Below are positions 44,540 through 56,862 of a stretch of 64,000 nt of DNA, piece by piece. This DNA is from Hydractinia symbiolongicarpus. Its lineage: Eukaryota; Cnidaria; Hydrozoa; Anthoathecata; Hydractiniidae. Position 1 is the first letter of the stretch. Every line of letters begins with the position of its first letter. Location of the stretch: the NCBI RefSeq assembly GCF_029227915.1, contig NC_079884.1, forward strand, positions 22,072,001-22,136,000, in the 5' to 3' direction. Position numbers and translations under genes: made by a program. The notes under the pieces were generated by a model. It saw nothing but the letters and a program-made list of their open reading frames with translations. It did no database searches and was not told where the DNA came from.

Positions 44540-47500
44540 AGCGCTTGTCTAAGATCCACTCAACTATGAAAAATCGAAAAAGAAGTATTACTTTTTTTTA
44601 TGACACCAATCATATTTTTCTTCACTATAACAAATCCTTAAAAAAGGTTTATTACTGAAGTTAAGAAAAAACAAAACTATTTTTATAGAGCACAATATAC
44701 CCCCCTCCCTATTACTCAATGGTGTTCTTATCATTCAATGGTGCTTTCTTTCAGTTTTTCAATATTGTTTAGATTTTCGTGAGAACAACAGAAAAATTAT
44801 TCGAGAAAAAACAATGTTATTTAACAAACGCAATTGAAATCTTCAAAAACAAAAATGGTGCATAAATGACGTTTCTCTGTATGTGGATTATATGTGTTTC
44901 AATTTTTGAAATCAGGAAATGTTTTGAAGATTGTTTTTTTAAAAATTGACAGCATAAATGTATTTCTTGCTTAATTCCTTTGTTTCTTTTCAGCCTCTGA
45001 TTCCTCTATACTTTACACTGTCATTTAAACTCGCGCACCTAATATGCGTCACTTATAAAGAGTCACCCACAAATTGATTTTGGAGTAAAATTGTCTTAGT
45101 GACATGTTGTTGCTATAGTCAAACCAAAAATTTTATTTTAAATGATTTTAGGACCTATTTTTATAACATAAGGTTGCTTCTTGCTAAAGTTTATTTCTTT
45201 GTTTACATTTTCAGCGGTAAGCTCTTTTGGCTCTGGTATCATCTGTCAGGAAAAACATGGGGGCGCTAGGTGAAGAAAAGTTATTTTCAGTCTATTTCTT
45301 CACACTGAGGTATTGTTAGGATTTTAAATGAATTCAAATAAATCAGAAGGCATCAATCTCAACTCGATAATAGCTTAAATCCTCAAACGATGTTTCCGTT
45401 TCACCAACTCCTAGATTCTTCCTTTTTCTTGCCAAAGAGCTTGCCACTGAAAAGTTAAGAAATAACGTCACGCTGGAATGTATCCATGCGGATCTTACTA
45501 CGAACGGGCTATCGTTATCACTATGTTGATCATACTTATCGTGTAGCTATTCAAAAAATGCAAAATATATTGCATGTACCTAGGTCAGTCTTGTATGTAC
45601 TTAGCTTAGTAAATCAAAATTAACAAGGCTAGTCTCAATATTCTGTACTAAGTCATTAGGGATATTGTCCCGAGAAGGAAAGATGGCTGTAATGATGAGT
45701 TTCGGCTCCATTATGTATATATCTAGTCAGTGTTTTTGTTTATTTAAATAAAATAATAAGTTACGCAAAAGTAATACCCTCCTGATCATATTTTTCCTTA
45801 AATTGCTACCTTGTCTCTCTTTGATAAATAAAAATCCTTTTCTCCTGTTAATGGCAACTATGTCGCAAACCAAATGGTAGATAAAATAAAGGTTTAAGTT
45901 AGCGAGTTTAACGAGATAATAGCTAAAAAAATAATTTTCTTTCAACAAAAATTCTTAGTAGGGTTTTTGTTTTTAATCAAGTCACAAAAGATTAAAAAAA
46001 CAACACTTTTAATTAATTCTACTTATTGAAATTCTTGTTTAAAGGAGGTGGAATTAACTTGGAGGGGTGTTTTATAACATAATTGTTCCAACACACAAAA
46101 AAAGAGTTTATAAAAATCTTGTTTTAAAACATTAAAACACAAAAATAAGTGGCTCTACTAACCTTAACTTTGTTTCCATTCATTAGGATAAGATTTTTTA
46201 GTTAGCTATAAAATTGACGATTCTTTTTTTCTCGAGCAGATAGCTAAACTTTTAAACTTTTCAACAATACTACAATCCTGTTCATAAATTTTTGGAAAAT
46301 GGCAGTTTTGGGAGGATTTTTTGAAAAAGCAAAACAGCATCTTCTATCGAATGTCCACCACAAAAAATTGCGAGAGTTTGGCTATTGCAGATGCGTAGGG
46401 CCGGTAAGGAGCATTAGATATACATTAGTCGCAGTTTCTACTAATTTTGCATTATATAACAAAGGACGCGCTGGCCCGCGAAAGTCCAGGAAAGTGAGAA
46501 AATTGGTCATGCTGACATCAGCAAGAGTTATCGCTGTTTGAGGTGTATGTCCGTTGTGGAGTTGGGCAAGTTCAAGTGCGTGAATATAATATTGAAACAC
46601 CGTAAATATGATCTTCGAAATTAAGCAACTGTTCAAATTAGTTTTTGAACATGATTGTAGTACAGACATGTAGAAATTGAACAACTAGTATTTCTGTTAT
46701 TTCAAAATAACTTTCTTTTAAAAAGACTTTTTGTTATAATCAATGTTACTAAAGCGAAATTTGCGAAATTTTCCTCCTGCAAAAGTGTCTAATCGTATCT
46801 TTGCCAGTAATTTCACAATCGTCAACGTTGGTGCATTTCATAAATGATTCTAAATTACTACAGATTTTCCTGTGTTTCAAAATACAACATACATGAAAGG
46901 AGACCCTTTAATAAACCCCTCTGATTATAATTTTATAAGGAAGACCATTATAAACACCGATTTAAAAAATTTCTGCATAAGACTGCGATTTATTTGAAAT
47001 AAGATTTAAGAAACTCGCATACTGAAGTTAACATGCTTACTGTTCCAAACGCCAGAGTCGTTCACGAATTGTGCAAAACATTCAGATCAACTAATTTTCC
47101 AATATGTCCATAGTTTTTTATATGCAAGCTCACTAAAATAGGACTGTAATTAAACTTTAATGATACGAACAAATTAACAAAAACAAATCAGGAAAAACTT
47201 TTGTGGAAGTTGCATATAAGAAGAAGAATTTTTTTAAAAGTCAGTTGATTTGTCTTTGAAAAAAGACAGCGTGCAAACACGCATAATGGAGAAGTAAACA
47301 GACAGGCTGAGAATAAAATATAATCACTTGAAGTCGGTGAGTAAAAATTGGTTCCTTGCATTTAAATCAATATAAAATTTATTTTATTATGTCTCCAGAC
47401 TAAACAATCTGCATAATTTAAATCCTGTGGCTAGACTAAAAAATTCAGCCATTTAAAAAGAATCCAGATTGTCTTTTTCAGGAAAATCAAACAAAACAAT

Positions 47501-47773
47501 TAACTTCACGTCGAGATATCACAATAGAAAATCAGCATGGTACCTTTCTCGCACTTCCATAGCTCTTTAAGCACTGATGTAAATGGTTCCATAATGCCGG
47601 CGTGTTGAAAAATATTTGTAGTTTCAAATATCTCAAATAATTTAAATATGAATTCTTTGTTTGTACGGACCACTGATTTTTCTGTACCATGTGCCCAGTT
47701 TGGGTTCCTGGATATTATTAACTAACTGGGGCTCGTTTACGTTTTTGACACAATTTAGCACTAAGTACTCCAT
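44540..47773. other. Gene-free stretch
   Basis: Presumed promoter of Kv paralogue 2 at the left, then AT-rich DNA. Overlapping frames at 46299-46684 on both strands have no family resemblance. No splice-supported exon was seen. Confidence 0.4.
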
Positions 47774-47846
47774 GCGGAGATTGTTTATTGGTAGAGGATT
47801 CGATTTGTAATTACAAGGTTTCAGGTTCAAGTCCTCACTCTGGCGT
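47774..47846 (+). repeat. tRNA-derived SINE head or tRNA pseudogene
   Basis: TTGGTAGAGGATT resembles an RNA polymerase III A box and GGTTCAAGTCC is a good B box. Between them GATTTGTAATTAC could carry a TGT (Thr-type) anticodon loop. The acceptor arms do not pair well, so it is not a functional tRNA gene. The following 150 bp has no repeat partner in this window. Likely a SINE or tRNA pseudogene. Confidence 0.45.
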
Positions 47847-49732
47847 ACTTTAAAAGTAGTGTTGTCAGTCCATTTGGATCCATCTACTGATTGTAAATCG
47901 GCTTGTGTGTCAGGAAAATGAATTGGAGCAGTGCTTTAAGTATCTTTGAGGGTAATTTAATATACTAAACAACAGTTGGATGAGAGGAAGACCCAACCAT
48001 TAGGATGAATTCTTGGTATAGTGAAAACGAGATTAGTTTTTTTCAGTTTGGTTTTGACAAAATTAATTGCCTCGTTGTTGAGAAAATGTTGTTGAAAAAA
48101 TGAGAACTCCAAATTTTCTCTGTTTTAAATACTAGATACCTAAAGAACTACTATCTCGTATTATCTACTTTTATAGGAGCGATTTATAGCTGCAACACCA
48201 TTAAATTGGAAATACGTAAAGACATTTAAATATTCGGATAAGCGAGTATAAATGAGACTCCCCTAAAAGGTATGCTATCAACATTATCCCATCATACGGT
48301 AATAAACAATACATATAATATTGCGATGATTACATACCATCAATTAACAACTTTTTTGGTGCAAGGAGTTTTTTCCCACTTCACATTAACGAGAGCTTTA
48401 TGTCTTATACTTACGACATAGTCCAGTGTTGAATAATAACATCATTTAAGCACCTTTTTAATTATTAAAATCATTAAAATTCTTGTATTGTATGCATAAA
48501 CTGAGTTGATCTAAAGCCTGGTTCCCTACTGTGTGTCACGTAGGTCAAAACACGCATAGAAAGTGAGTTTAATCGCGCAAAGTACGGAAGCGCTGGTTTC
48601 CGGCGATTAAACTGCTTCCCTGCAGCGTCCGATAAAAAAAAACTTAAAAATTGGTGCATGCCACCCTAAACATTGTAGATTGTTGTTTTGTTTTTAATAA
48701 TCTATACAGTTAACTTCCGGTAATTCAACCTTTAATGTTCGAGTGAAACAAAGCTCCCGTTTGCCAAGTTTACTTTAAAGTGAGATTTCAAGTTAAAGCA
48801 ATTTTTTTACCGTGAGTTACCGTGAAATCACCCGTCCTTTTTATACTGCATTGCGTTCGTCTCACTTCATGCGGTACAATTTTGCGTGATAGACAGACAT
48901 ATACAGGTATTATAAAACTAGTTGTCACCACTTAAAAAATCCACGAGATCGCCCGTCCTTTATATATCGTGTTTCCGTAACAGACAGACAAACAGACAGA
49001 CAACGGGTAATATTATATTCTAATCATTGTTGGACAGGTCAGGTTTAGTATGATTTTTTGATTTCTGTGCGCTGTGCCAGATAAAATTGTTTGATTTTCA
49101 AAGCCTTTAGGTCCTGAATTTATTGTAAAACTCGATAAAATACAGGCCTTCTAAAAATTTTTTTGTTTTTGTATCAGATTTTTTTTCGACAAAATCTTTT
49201 TATTGCTTTAAAGTTTTAAAAGCGTTTAAAAAGAATTTAACTCTACGCAACTAGTTTTTTTATTTTTAACACTGGGTCCTCAAAATTTTTATCTTTTATT
49301 CGTTTGTTTCACTTTCAATGTTTTGAAATGTGCTGTCAAATACATAACATAGTGTCGCTCTAAAACATATTGTTTAAAAAGCACTTTAGGGGAGAGCCCA
49401 TTAAGCTACTGAAGCTCGACCTTAAATGTCAAATTTAGTCCAAAACGCATTGATAGATTTCTCTGGAAACGTCTCACGATGTTTGAGCAAAAAAAATTTT
49501 GTCTTTTTTGTTGTCTGATATTGCCTTCGTTGCGGAAATTTCTAAAGCCCCTGGGCTTCTTACTGTTTACATAAAACAGAAAAAAAGAGAAGATATCGAA
49601 TCTTCTGTAGTGTTCTTTTGTAGTGTTCTCGTATTTTTTAATTCTTAAAGAGATTAATCGTTGGTTAATATTTAAAGAATACATTTCTGTACGAGCCAAA
49701 TTTTAAGAATACCCCTGCTGGATAATAAGTAA
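47847..49732. other. Gene-free stretch with an ACTAG-type repeat
   Basis: Contains the hairpin-family repeat at 48820-49025 and otherwise short frames. The 97-residue minus-strand frame at 49406-49699 has no family resemblance. Confidence 0.4.
48820..49025 (+). repeat. ACTAG/CAGACAGA dispersed repeat, copy 2
   Basis: From AAACTAGTTGTC (about 48927) through AATCCACGAGATCGCCCGTC, CGTGTTTCCGTAACAGACAG and GACAACGGGTAATATT. A partial preceding unit at 48820-48905 has GTGAAATCACCCGTCCTTTT and ATAGACAGACATATACAGG. The hairpin arms are mutated. Same family as 28.37-28.60 kb and 58.42-58.56 kb. Confidence 0.65.
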
Positions 49733-49838
<106 letters not shown>

Positions 49839-49844
49839 CAATAT

Positions 49845-50055
49845 TCATGTTCCCGAAATTGAATTCTAACGTTCCCGTTTTTCTAAATTGTTCCCTAAAT
49901 TGAAATATATTATTTCAATTTCGGGAACATGTTCCCGAAATTAAAATTTTTGTTCCCGTTGTTCCCTAAAATGAAATAATAGCATTTCAATTTCGGGAAC
50001 ATGTTCCCGATTCTGAAATTGATGTTCCTTTTTGTTCCCGAAATTGATTTTTTAA
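49845..50055. repeat. Cluster of GTTCCCGAAATTGA motifs with palindromes
   Basis: The 14-bp motif and its variants (TTCCCTAAATTGAAAT, TTCCCGTT) occur at least eight times on both strands. Two head-to-head pairs make perfect palindromes: 26 bp at 49917-49942 and 18 bp at 49993-50010, both centred on GGGAACATGTTCCC. The same motif recurs four times at 54.1-54.86 kb. Confidence 0.8.
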
Positions 50056-50933
50056 AAAAACAGGTTCCTTTGTTTTGTTCATCGGCTACATAAATTCAGA
50101 AACGCGTCCAAGCATGTACTGTATATGCAAAGAAGGAGAGCACTGTTGTTCTTGAGTGCGGGAAAGTTTCTACTTCCCTGTTTGTTTACTTTTGTTCTAG
50201 AGTGCAGGGAAGCTTTTTTTTTAAGATAGATGTACTTATATTACATGGCTGGCTATAGCTGGCAAAGCTAAATAATTTTGCAGCTGATGTAACTGATCCT
50301 TTTTGAAAGCAGCGGTTGGCGGTAGCTTAGTCAAGAACATACTGGGCTTGTTCAGATTTCAGATGGATATAGCTAGCTATATATATAAAAAATTAAAACG
50401 AGTGTTGTGGTTTGCCAATCAGGAAGAACTAACAATTAGCCTGTAACACAGAAGTATATAGTTAGCTTATATACAGGATATAATTATACTGTATTTGGTA
50501 ACTATCAGCTTAAGGCTAATCATCAGTTCTTCCTGACTGTTTGTGTGCTGGTTTCGATCTATAACGTTGTGATAAATCCATTATGAATTGAGGGGTAGTA
50601 AAAGAAACAGTACATTGATAACTTCGTAGTTAGCTATAGCATCAAAAAAGTCCATTGCTTTAAGATTCACAAAATGGCATTTTAATTGAGATACAAATGG
50701 CTTTCATATTTTTCAGGCGTATTTCGGACTGTTTCCAAAAAACTATATTTTTAAAAATGGCATCACATTTTGGATGCAAAATTCAAATAACGAATATTGT
50801 TTGATACTATATGTATATTCTTTTTAATAACTTGTGGTTAACTTATTTTTAACGTTAAAGCTTACTTCACGTGACAAAAAAGTTTTAAATTGAAGCAATA
50901 TTTGTTTGATTTGATTTGATTGATCATTTCCAG
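50056..50933. other. Gene-free stretch
   Basis: Nothing coding. Short inverted blocks CAGGAAGAACTAACAATTAGCC (about 50420) and GGCTAATCATCAGTTCTTCCTGA (about 50513) are partly complementary and could form a stem across about 100 bp. Confidence 0.4.
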
Positions 50934-51119
50934 CCTCTAATAACCGCTGATCATTCGCTAAAAATTCGAATGAAAGAATTCAAATCACTTGTTGAAAAAC
51001 ACGAAATCGAAGATATTCTCATTAAGTACGGTGAAGAGACACTTTTATCAAAAGTTAGAACGGAAAGAAAAAATTTCCTGCAAAGCAAAAAGAGAAAAAC
51101 CGGCACTTTAAAAGATTAA
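50934..51119 (+). CDS. Possible terminal exon of an unrecognised basic protein
   Basis: Opens right after a strong acceptor (GATTGATCATTTCCAG). It encodes 61 residues and a stop, with coding-like composition: SLKIRMKEFKSLVEKHEIED, then a charged end rich in Lys and Arg (RTERKNFLQSKKRK). AAATAAATATTTT follows at about 51535. The helical, charged look suggests the end of a nuclear or nucleolar protein, but I do not recognise it and no upstream exon was found in the preceding kilobases. Confidence 0.35.
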   Translation, partial: PLITADHSLKIRMKEFKSLVEKHEIEDILIKYGEETLLSKVRTERKNFLQSKKRKTGTLKD

Positions 51120-54095
51120 TACGTTAATGCTTGACTTTTTTGTAATATATTTTTTGTTTTCACACGCATCTGTTTATTTTAGGATCAGCGTTAATGTAAG
51201 AATTATTGACGCTACTTTTTGTTTATGTAATCTTTTTCCCCCAAGTTTTCATTTATTATTTTTTTAAAAAGCTGTAGAGAAAACTTCCCTTGTTCGAACC
51301 ATTGTAGTTCTATTGTCGAGGATAGGATACGGACGTTTTTACTAACTGTGCTTGTGTATTACATTTTGAACGCTATTTCGTTATTAATTGGACGTAAAAC
51401 TAAGATGTTTTCACGTTATGAAGAAAACGCAAGTTGAGTCGTTTCCCAAGGTTTTTTTATTTTTTGCGAATTTTAGTTTGTGTTTAAATATGCATTCTTT
51501 CCAATTTCTTAAACAAAATGTGTTTATTTTAAAGAAATAAATATTTTATTTGCTTCAGTTCTTCTTTGTACTGTACGTATATTTTTCGAAATTTACTATT
51601 AAGCATGATTTTTTTTTATCAGGTTAGGTCGTAAAAGCAAATAAATTCAATATCGTTAATCATCTTAATAGTATAAACAAGAAAAAGAGCATCTTTTGTC
51701 TTACAGAAGGCTTATATCACTTCATTCTAGTAATAAACATAAATTGCATTACATTACTTTACGCGCTTCTTTACTTTCTTTATGCGTACTATAGGAGGTT
51801 TCATTTCCCTAGTTGCCGTCGTCTAAATTTCCGTCCTTTTTACGTAAGATCGATAATGACTGGTCCACTTCGGAATAAGAGCCCTGGTTAGGACAATAAA
51901 TTTACAACAAGCGCTCAAGTCGAAAATTTCTTACAAAATATTTTTGTGACACCAGTTGTTATTAGTCTGCTCGAAAAGATCATGAGAAGATCATTGAACT
52001 TTGGTAATTCGATAAAATGAATTTGATTTTGATTTTTAGGCACAATTTTTTGAAGCCTGGTCACGAGTGAAAATTATTTGTGATAACTTTCTGAGGTCGA
52101 TGTTCACGCACGAAAAACATTTTGTAGACCAGAACGGATAAACTAACAAAGCGTCGCAAATATGCAATTTTAAGTTGTTGTGTGATAATCTAAACTGAAA
52201 ATTTACCGATCTTTGTAGGAAAAAAGGTTGTTGTGTTGTGAACGTTTTTTGAAATATGTGGTAGGACAGAACATGTTTTCCGTGTGTGCACATTTGCCCT
52301 TACAGTATCATGTCACAATTAATTCACACGTACGCAGTATTCATTCTTTTTTATCCAGGCATAAAGTTCAAGTCTCGTGTCCCTGAGAAGATTCTCTCAC
52401 TAAGTAACCCCGGTACTCCCCCCCATTCCTAGAGACCTCGATTCCGACCTGAACTAGCCCTGTATTCGACGAAATATAATATGCCACACCAATTTTGAGC
52501 GAAAACAAATTTATTTAATAAAAGTCTGGAAAATGTAGGGTTTTTTTGTGTGTTAAAGTCTACATATAGAAATGCACGAGATTTTTTCTAGAAGAGCTCT
52601 GCATATTTACTCAATCTAGCTATGAAGCGTGAAAGCAATGACAACGGTTTTTTACTAACAATTTTTGGCTAGTTGCCATGGTAACCCGTTTCTTCGAAAA
52701 TTGGGCCTTTTGGACAACATTCAATGTTTGCTCTGGCCAAAAAGGAGAAGAAAGAGTGCTGTTTCTACAGTTTTGATGTGCGTTTTTGTATTTTTTTAGA
52801 CCTGTGCACAAAATAATAAAATATTATTTTTTTTAAAGTGTCCTTGTCTGTCACAAAATCTTGCGTTAGTCGCGGAAAGGACTAAAATGCAGGGATTCAA
52901 TTCATATTGAGGAGAATACTACTTTTCATTGAATTCTCAATTAAATTTTGTATCCTGAAAAGAATAGAAAAATATTTTCAAAATCTAAAATTTTCCGACG
53001 GGGTTTACTTTGTAATAAATTTTGATCATCTTCGTTTTCTTTTATCGGAAAATTGTTCAATTACCGTGAACAATACTTCACACACTTAGGGTTTAACAAA
53101 GGAAATACAAAACCCAAGCTTGTTATTACGAAAAGTTCAAAACCTTTTTCTTTCTGCATTCTCGGCATATACGCACACGCGCATCGTGAGCTACGCTAGC
53201 GAAGTAGACTTTCTTCGCGTTAATTTTCTGTGCTTCAGGGCACAAACCACACTTAAACAAAAACAAGCAATTTGAATACCTCCGTCGGCCATTAAACATA
53301 TCAGCGTAAGTTTAGGTGACAGGTCATCAAAATATTTTGCAATATCAAACGCTTTTACCGGTGCGTTTCGAGCAGACATGTATTGTAACAACCATGTTAT
53401 ACCAATGATGAACAATTTTTAATCGAAAATATAACAGCATCCGCTTCGCAAAGAACAATGTCTTATTTCTCACGGCTTTTGTCACGTCTCCACCTCCATT
53501 AGTTACAACAGCCGTTAAAAATGATCTTTTATTATCGGGGAATTTAGATTGCGTATTAGCGAATGCGACACAGGCTGTTTAACGGTTTACTAATCACCAC
53601 GATAGTGCAGGATTCATTCTATAGACATACACGGTTTTTACTCAAAGAAGAGGTAGTCGCTAACATGCAATCTTTTAATTTTATATACCACATACAGTAA
53701 AGTAAATCTAGTGCCGATTCCGTGTACGGTTCTTGACTATCGATCATTTTTCTTCAGGCAGTAGTGGAACTCTGGGTCTAATTTTGGAATGTTGTTAATA
53801 ATCTCTTAAGACTTGGGCAGCAGCAGGGCAACCAAGAATTTTATGTTTTTATTCTCAACATTCCGCTGACAGTTACGACACCCCATCTTTCTGCCAATAT
53901 GTACGCTGATGCAGATACATTTTTGCAATAATGAAGTCATTCTAGATAGTTTTCTTGTTGTTTTTCAGTGGTATCTTTTTCCGTAGGATGTGTCAAGAGG
54001 AAATGTAGCGTTTTATTTAAAAAATCCTAAAAACACTTAGCTATAAAACGAAATAACAAGAAAACTATGTTCCGCGCCGCGTCTTAAAATGAGTA
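51120..54095. other. Gene-free stretch
   Basis: A minus-strand frame at 53191-53415 has two hydrophobic segments and a basic end but no acceptor or start codon before it. Otherwise there are AT-rich short frames. AATAAA signals are scattered. Confidence 0.35.
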
Positions 54096-54862
54096 ATAAA
54101 TAGTTCCCGAAATTGAAAATTGAAAAGTTTGATTATCGCGATTTTGGACTTAAAAATACATAGTTTAATTTTGCTGCATATCAACAGTTGAGAACCCGGG
54201 CGTGCAATACTTATCACATCATCTTAAGCTGAAACAATTTCTTTGACAGTGTTATGGGAACGCGCATTCCAAAAACATCATGTTCCCGAAATTGAAAATA
54301 CGGATTTTGTCTCGTTTTAGAGGTAAACGAGACACCCTTAATATGTATTAGATATATAACACTAGCGAGGATGTCCAGGTAACCATTTTTGCCCATTGAT
54401 GTCTCAACATAGTGTTGCAAAGGAAGATAAAGCTATAGATCGTGCTGTCACGAAAACGGTTTTCGGTGCGGTTTAAAAGAGCAACTAAGACTTGCCTTGT
54501 TATACTTGCAGAGGACATTCTGCTCTCCAAAAAAACTGTATTTTGTAGATAGATAAGTGATGTTGTTGGTGAAATTAGGTGAATTAAATGCGTTTTAGTT
54601 AACATATCAAGGGCTTGCTCTCAGGGTCTATACCAACGTTTGACGGGGGTTTGGTAGGCGAAATAAATATTGATGTTCCCGAAATTGAAAATAGTTCACG
54701 GATGCCACAAAGACATAAAATTATTTTAAATATTAATTCACTCAGAACAACAATTACGTTCTAATTGAAAATAACCCAACCAACCCGAGTTTTCATTGCC
54801 CAAGCTGTATTTAGAGATGAAAATAGTTGTTCCCTTGATTTTAATTTCGGGAACGTAGTGTC
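54096..54862. repeat. Second group of GTTCCCGAAATTGA motifs
   Basis: AGTTCCCGAAATTGAAAAT (about 54102), ATGTTCCCGAAATTGAAAAT (about 54280), GATGTTCCCGAAATTGAAAA (about 54671) and the inverse AATTTCGGGAACG (about 54843). Spacing is wider than in the left cluster, and no palindrome forms. Confidence 0.75.
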
Positions 54863-54878
54863 CAATTCATGAATCTGC

Positions 54879-55140
<262 letters not shown>

Positions 55141-55506
55141 AAGAATAAAATATGTGAATATGTTAATGTTTGGGTTACCCCAACTTTTTCATAACCTGTA
55201 AATAAATTATAAGTTATTTAGAAGGAAAAGAAAATAAAAAAAAATAGTACAACAATCAAATAAAATGTCTTTTATTTATCTATTATCACTACATCTTTTT
55301 CCTCTCTTTTTTGATGTATCCGTAGATCTATTTTTGATTTCACAACAGGTGAAACATGAAAACGTAAAATTCGCATCTTCCTGCATTTTAAAAATATATT
55401 TTAACGATTCATGAGTTAGAAATATCTGAAAGATTCTACCTGATACTCAATTCTTCTACTCGAATTAACCAACAAGATGCACATCTGAAAAAGAACATAC
55501 CGTACC
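55141..55506. other. Upstream region of Kv paralogue 3
   Basis: AT-rich. Presumed promoter and 5' UTR of the intronless channel gene. No distinctive core promoter motif was assigned. Confidence 0.4.
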
Positions 55507-56862
55507 ATGTTTGTTAGAAATGTCCCATCAAATCAACGCCGAACTTCACGCCCACTGATCAAAGTTAATCGAAAGTTACTTGTAGTCAAGAAAGGGAATC
55601 ATAGGAATTACATCACAAAATCGAGCTTACCAAAAATCGACGAAAATCAAAGCAGTTTAAACGACAGAACATGTATCCAGAAGAATACATCAAACCCAAA
55701 AACTTTAAAGAAAGTAAAAGTATGCTTAATGGTGGGTGGCCAACTATTTGAAACTTTTGAAAGTACACTCGAGGTGTTTCCAAATACATTGTTAGGAAAT
55801 AAACAAAAAAGAAATGAGTATTTTAATCAAAACACCAACATGTTTGTATTTGATCGTTGTTCAATTTGTTTTGATGCCATTTTATTTTACTATCAGTCGC
55901 AAGGTATTTTATCTAAACCAGGTTTTGTTGCTCGTGATACCTTCATAAACGAAATGGAATTTTTTATGATTGATAGACATTTAGATGATTTGCATAGACA
56001 CGAATTTATATGCACGAAAGATAAAACTTTTGAGACTCCTGAAGCAGGACGGAAATTTATAGTTTGGTGCAATAAGAATGTATTTTTAATTACCATGTTA
56101 TATTATGTGAATATGCTTGTTGTCGTGAGTTCGGTTGCTGCTTATTGCATCGAGACTTTGCCAGACATTCAAAATAAAAAGATTTGGTTCATTTTAGAAG
56201 CTATGTTCAGTTGTTGCTATGCATTTGAATATATATTTCGAGTTTATGCTGCGTCAGACAGAAATGGTTACACACGCTCAGTTCTAGGTGCTACAGATCT
56301 TGCCTCAAGCTTACCTTTTTTTATTCAACTTCTTACTGGGAGAATCCAAAACAAGCGACTTCATAACTTCATTAACTTTACCAGAGTGGTTCGCATTTTT
56401 AAGGTGACAAGATTTAATCGAGGCTTCAGTTATATGTTATCAACATTTAAGGAATGTAGAACAAACGTTATGTTGTTGGTCACATACGTGTTCATATGCA
56501 GTTTAATATTTGCATCGTTTATATACAGCAGTGAATCTGAAAATGATCCCAGTATATACACACCATTTGTCAGCTTACCAGAATCTCTTTGGTTTGCCGT
56601 CATCACTACAACTGGAGTCGGATACGGTGATATCTATCCTACCACTTTACTAGGAAAGTTCTGCGGGGGAATACTCGCTGTTTTAGGGGTGTTGCTGTTC
56701 TGTTTGCCGACAACGATCTTTGTGTTTAAGTTTGTAGAATGTTATTACCTGCCAGAGATTCTGTCACCCAATTGTAACTCTGAGAGAAAGGCGCTATTAA
56801 TGGAAGTAAGACAAACATTCTTGGAAGATTTTGATGCAATGAGACGGGAAAGATACACATAA
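55507..56862 (+). CDS. Shaker-type voltage-gated K+ channel subunit, paralogue 3
   Basis: An intronless gene of 451 residues. T1 domain at about 71-158, S1 (193-214), S2 (226-246), S3 with ATDLASSLP (258-276), S4 (288-306), S5 (318-341), pore with TTGVGYGD (filter 370-374), S6 (384-411). S4 keeps R293, R296, K299 and R302; the two outer Shaker arginine positions are Asn. The S6 hinge is PTT (401-403). Tyr replaces the Shaker T449 residue outside the filter. A 197-bp part of T1 (55741-55937) is almost identical in DNA to paralogue 1 at 21435-21631, while the membrane domain is strongly diverged. It is in inverted orientation to paralogues 1 and 2. Role by family: plasma-membrane K+ channel subunit; by inference an atypical or heteromer-forming one. 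Confidence 0.9.
   Translation: MFVRNVPSNQRRTSRPLIKVNRKLLVVKKGNHRNYITKSSLPKIDENQSSLNDRTCIQKNTSNPKTLKKVKVCLMVGGQLFETFESTLEVFPNTLLGNKQKRNEYFNQNTNMFVFDRCSICFDAILFYYQSQGILSKPGFVARDTFINEMEFFMIDRHLDDLHRHEFICTKDKTFETPEAGRKFIVWCNKNVFLITMLYYVNMLVVVSSVAAYCIETLPDIQNKKIWFILEAMFSCCYAFEYIFRVYAASDRNGYTRSVLGATDLASSLPFFIQLLTGRIQNKRLHNFINFTRVVRIFKVTRFNRGFSYMLSTFKECRTNVMLLVTYVFICSLIFASFIYSSESENDPSIYTPFVSLPESLWFAVITTTGVGYGDIYPTTLLGKFCGGILAVLGVLLFCLPTTIFVFKFVECYYLPEILSPNCNSERKALLMEVRQTFLEDFDAMRRERYT

Noticed and set aside
46299-46684. Overlapping frames on both strands
   Set aside because: Neither matches a family, and overlap of two real genes is unlikely here.
53191-53415. Minus-strand frame with two hydrophobic segments
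   Set aside because: No ATG and no acceptor before it; an in-frame stop lies directly upstream.
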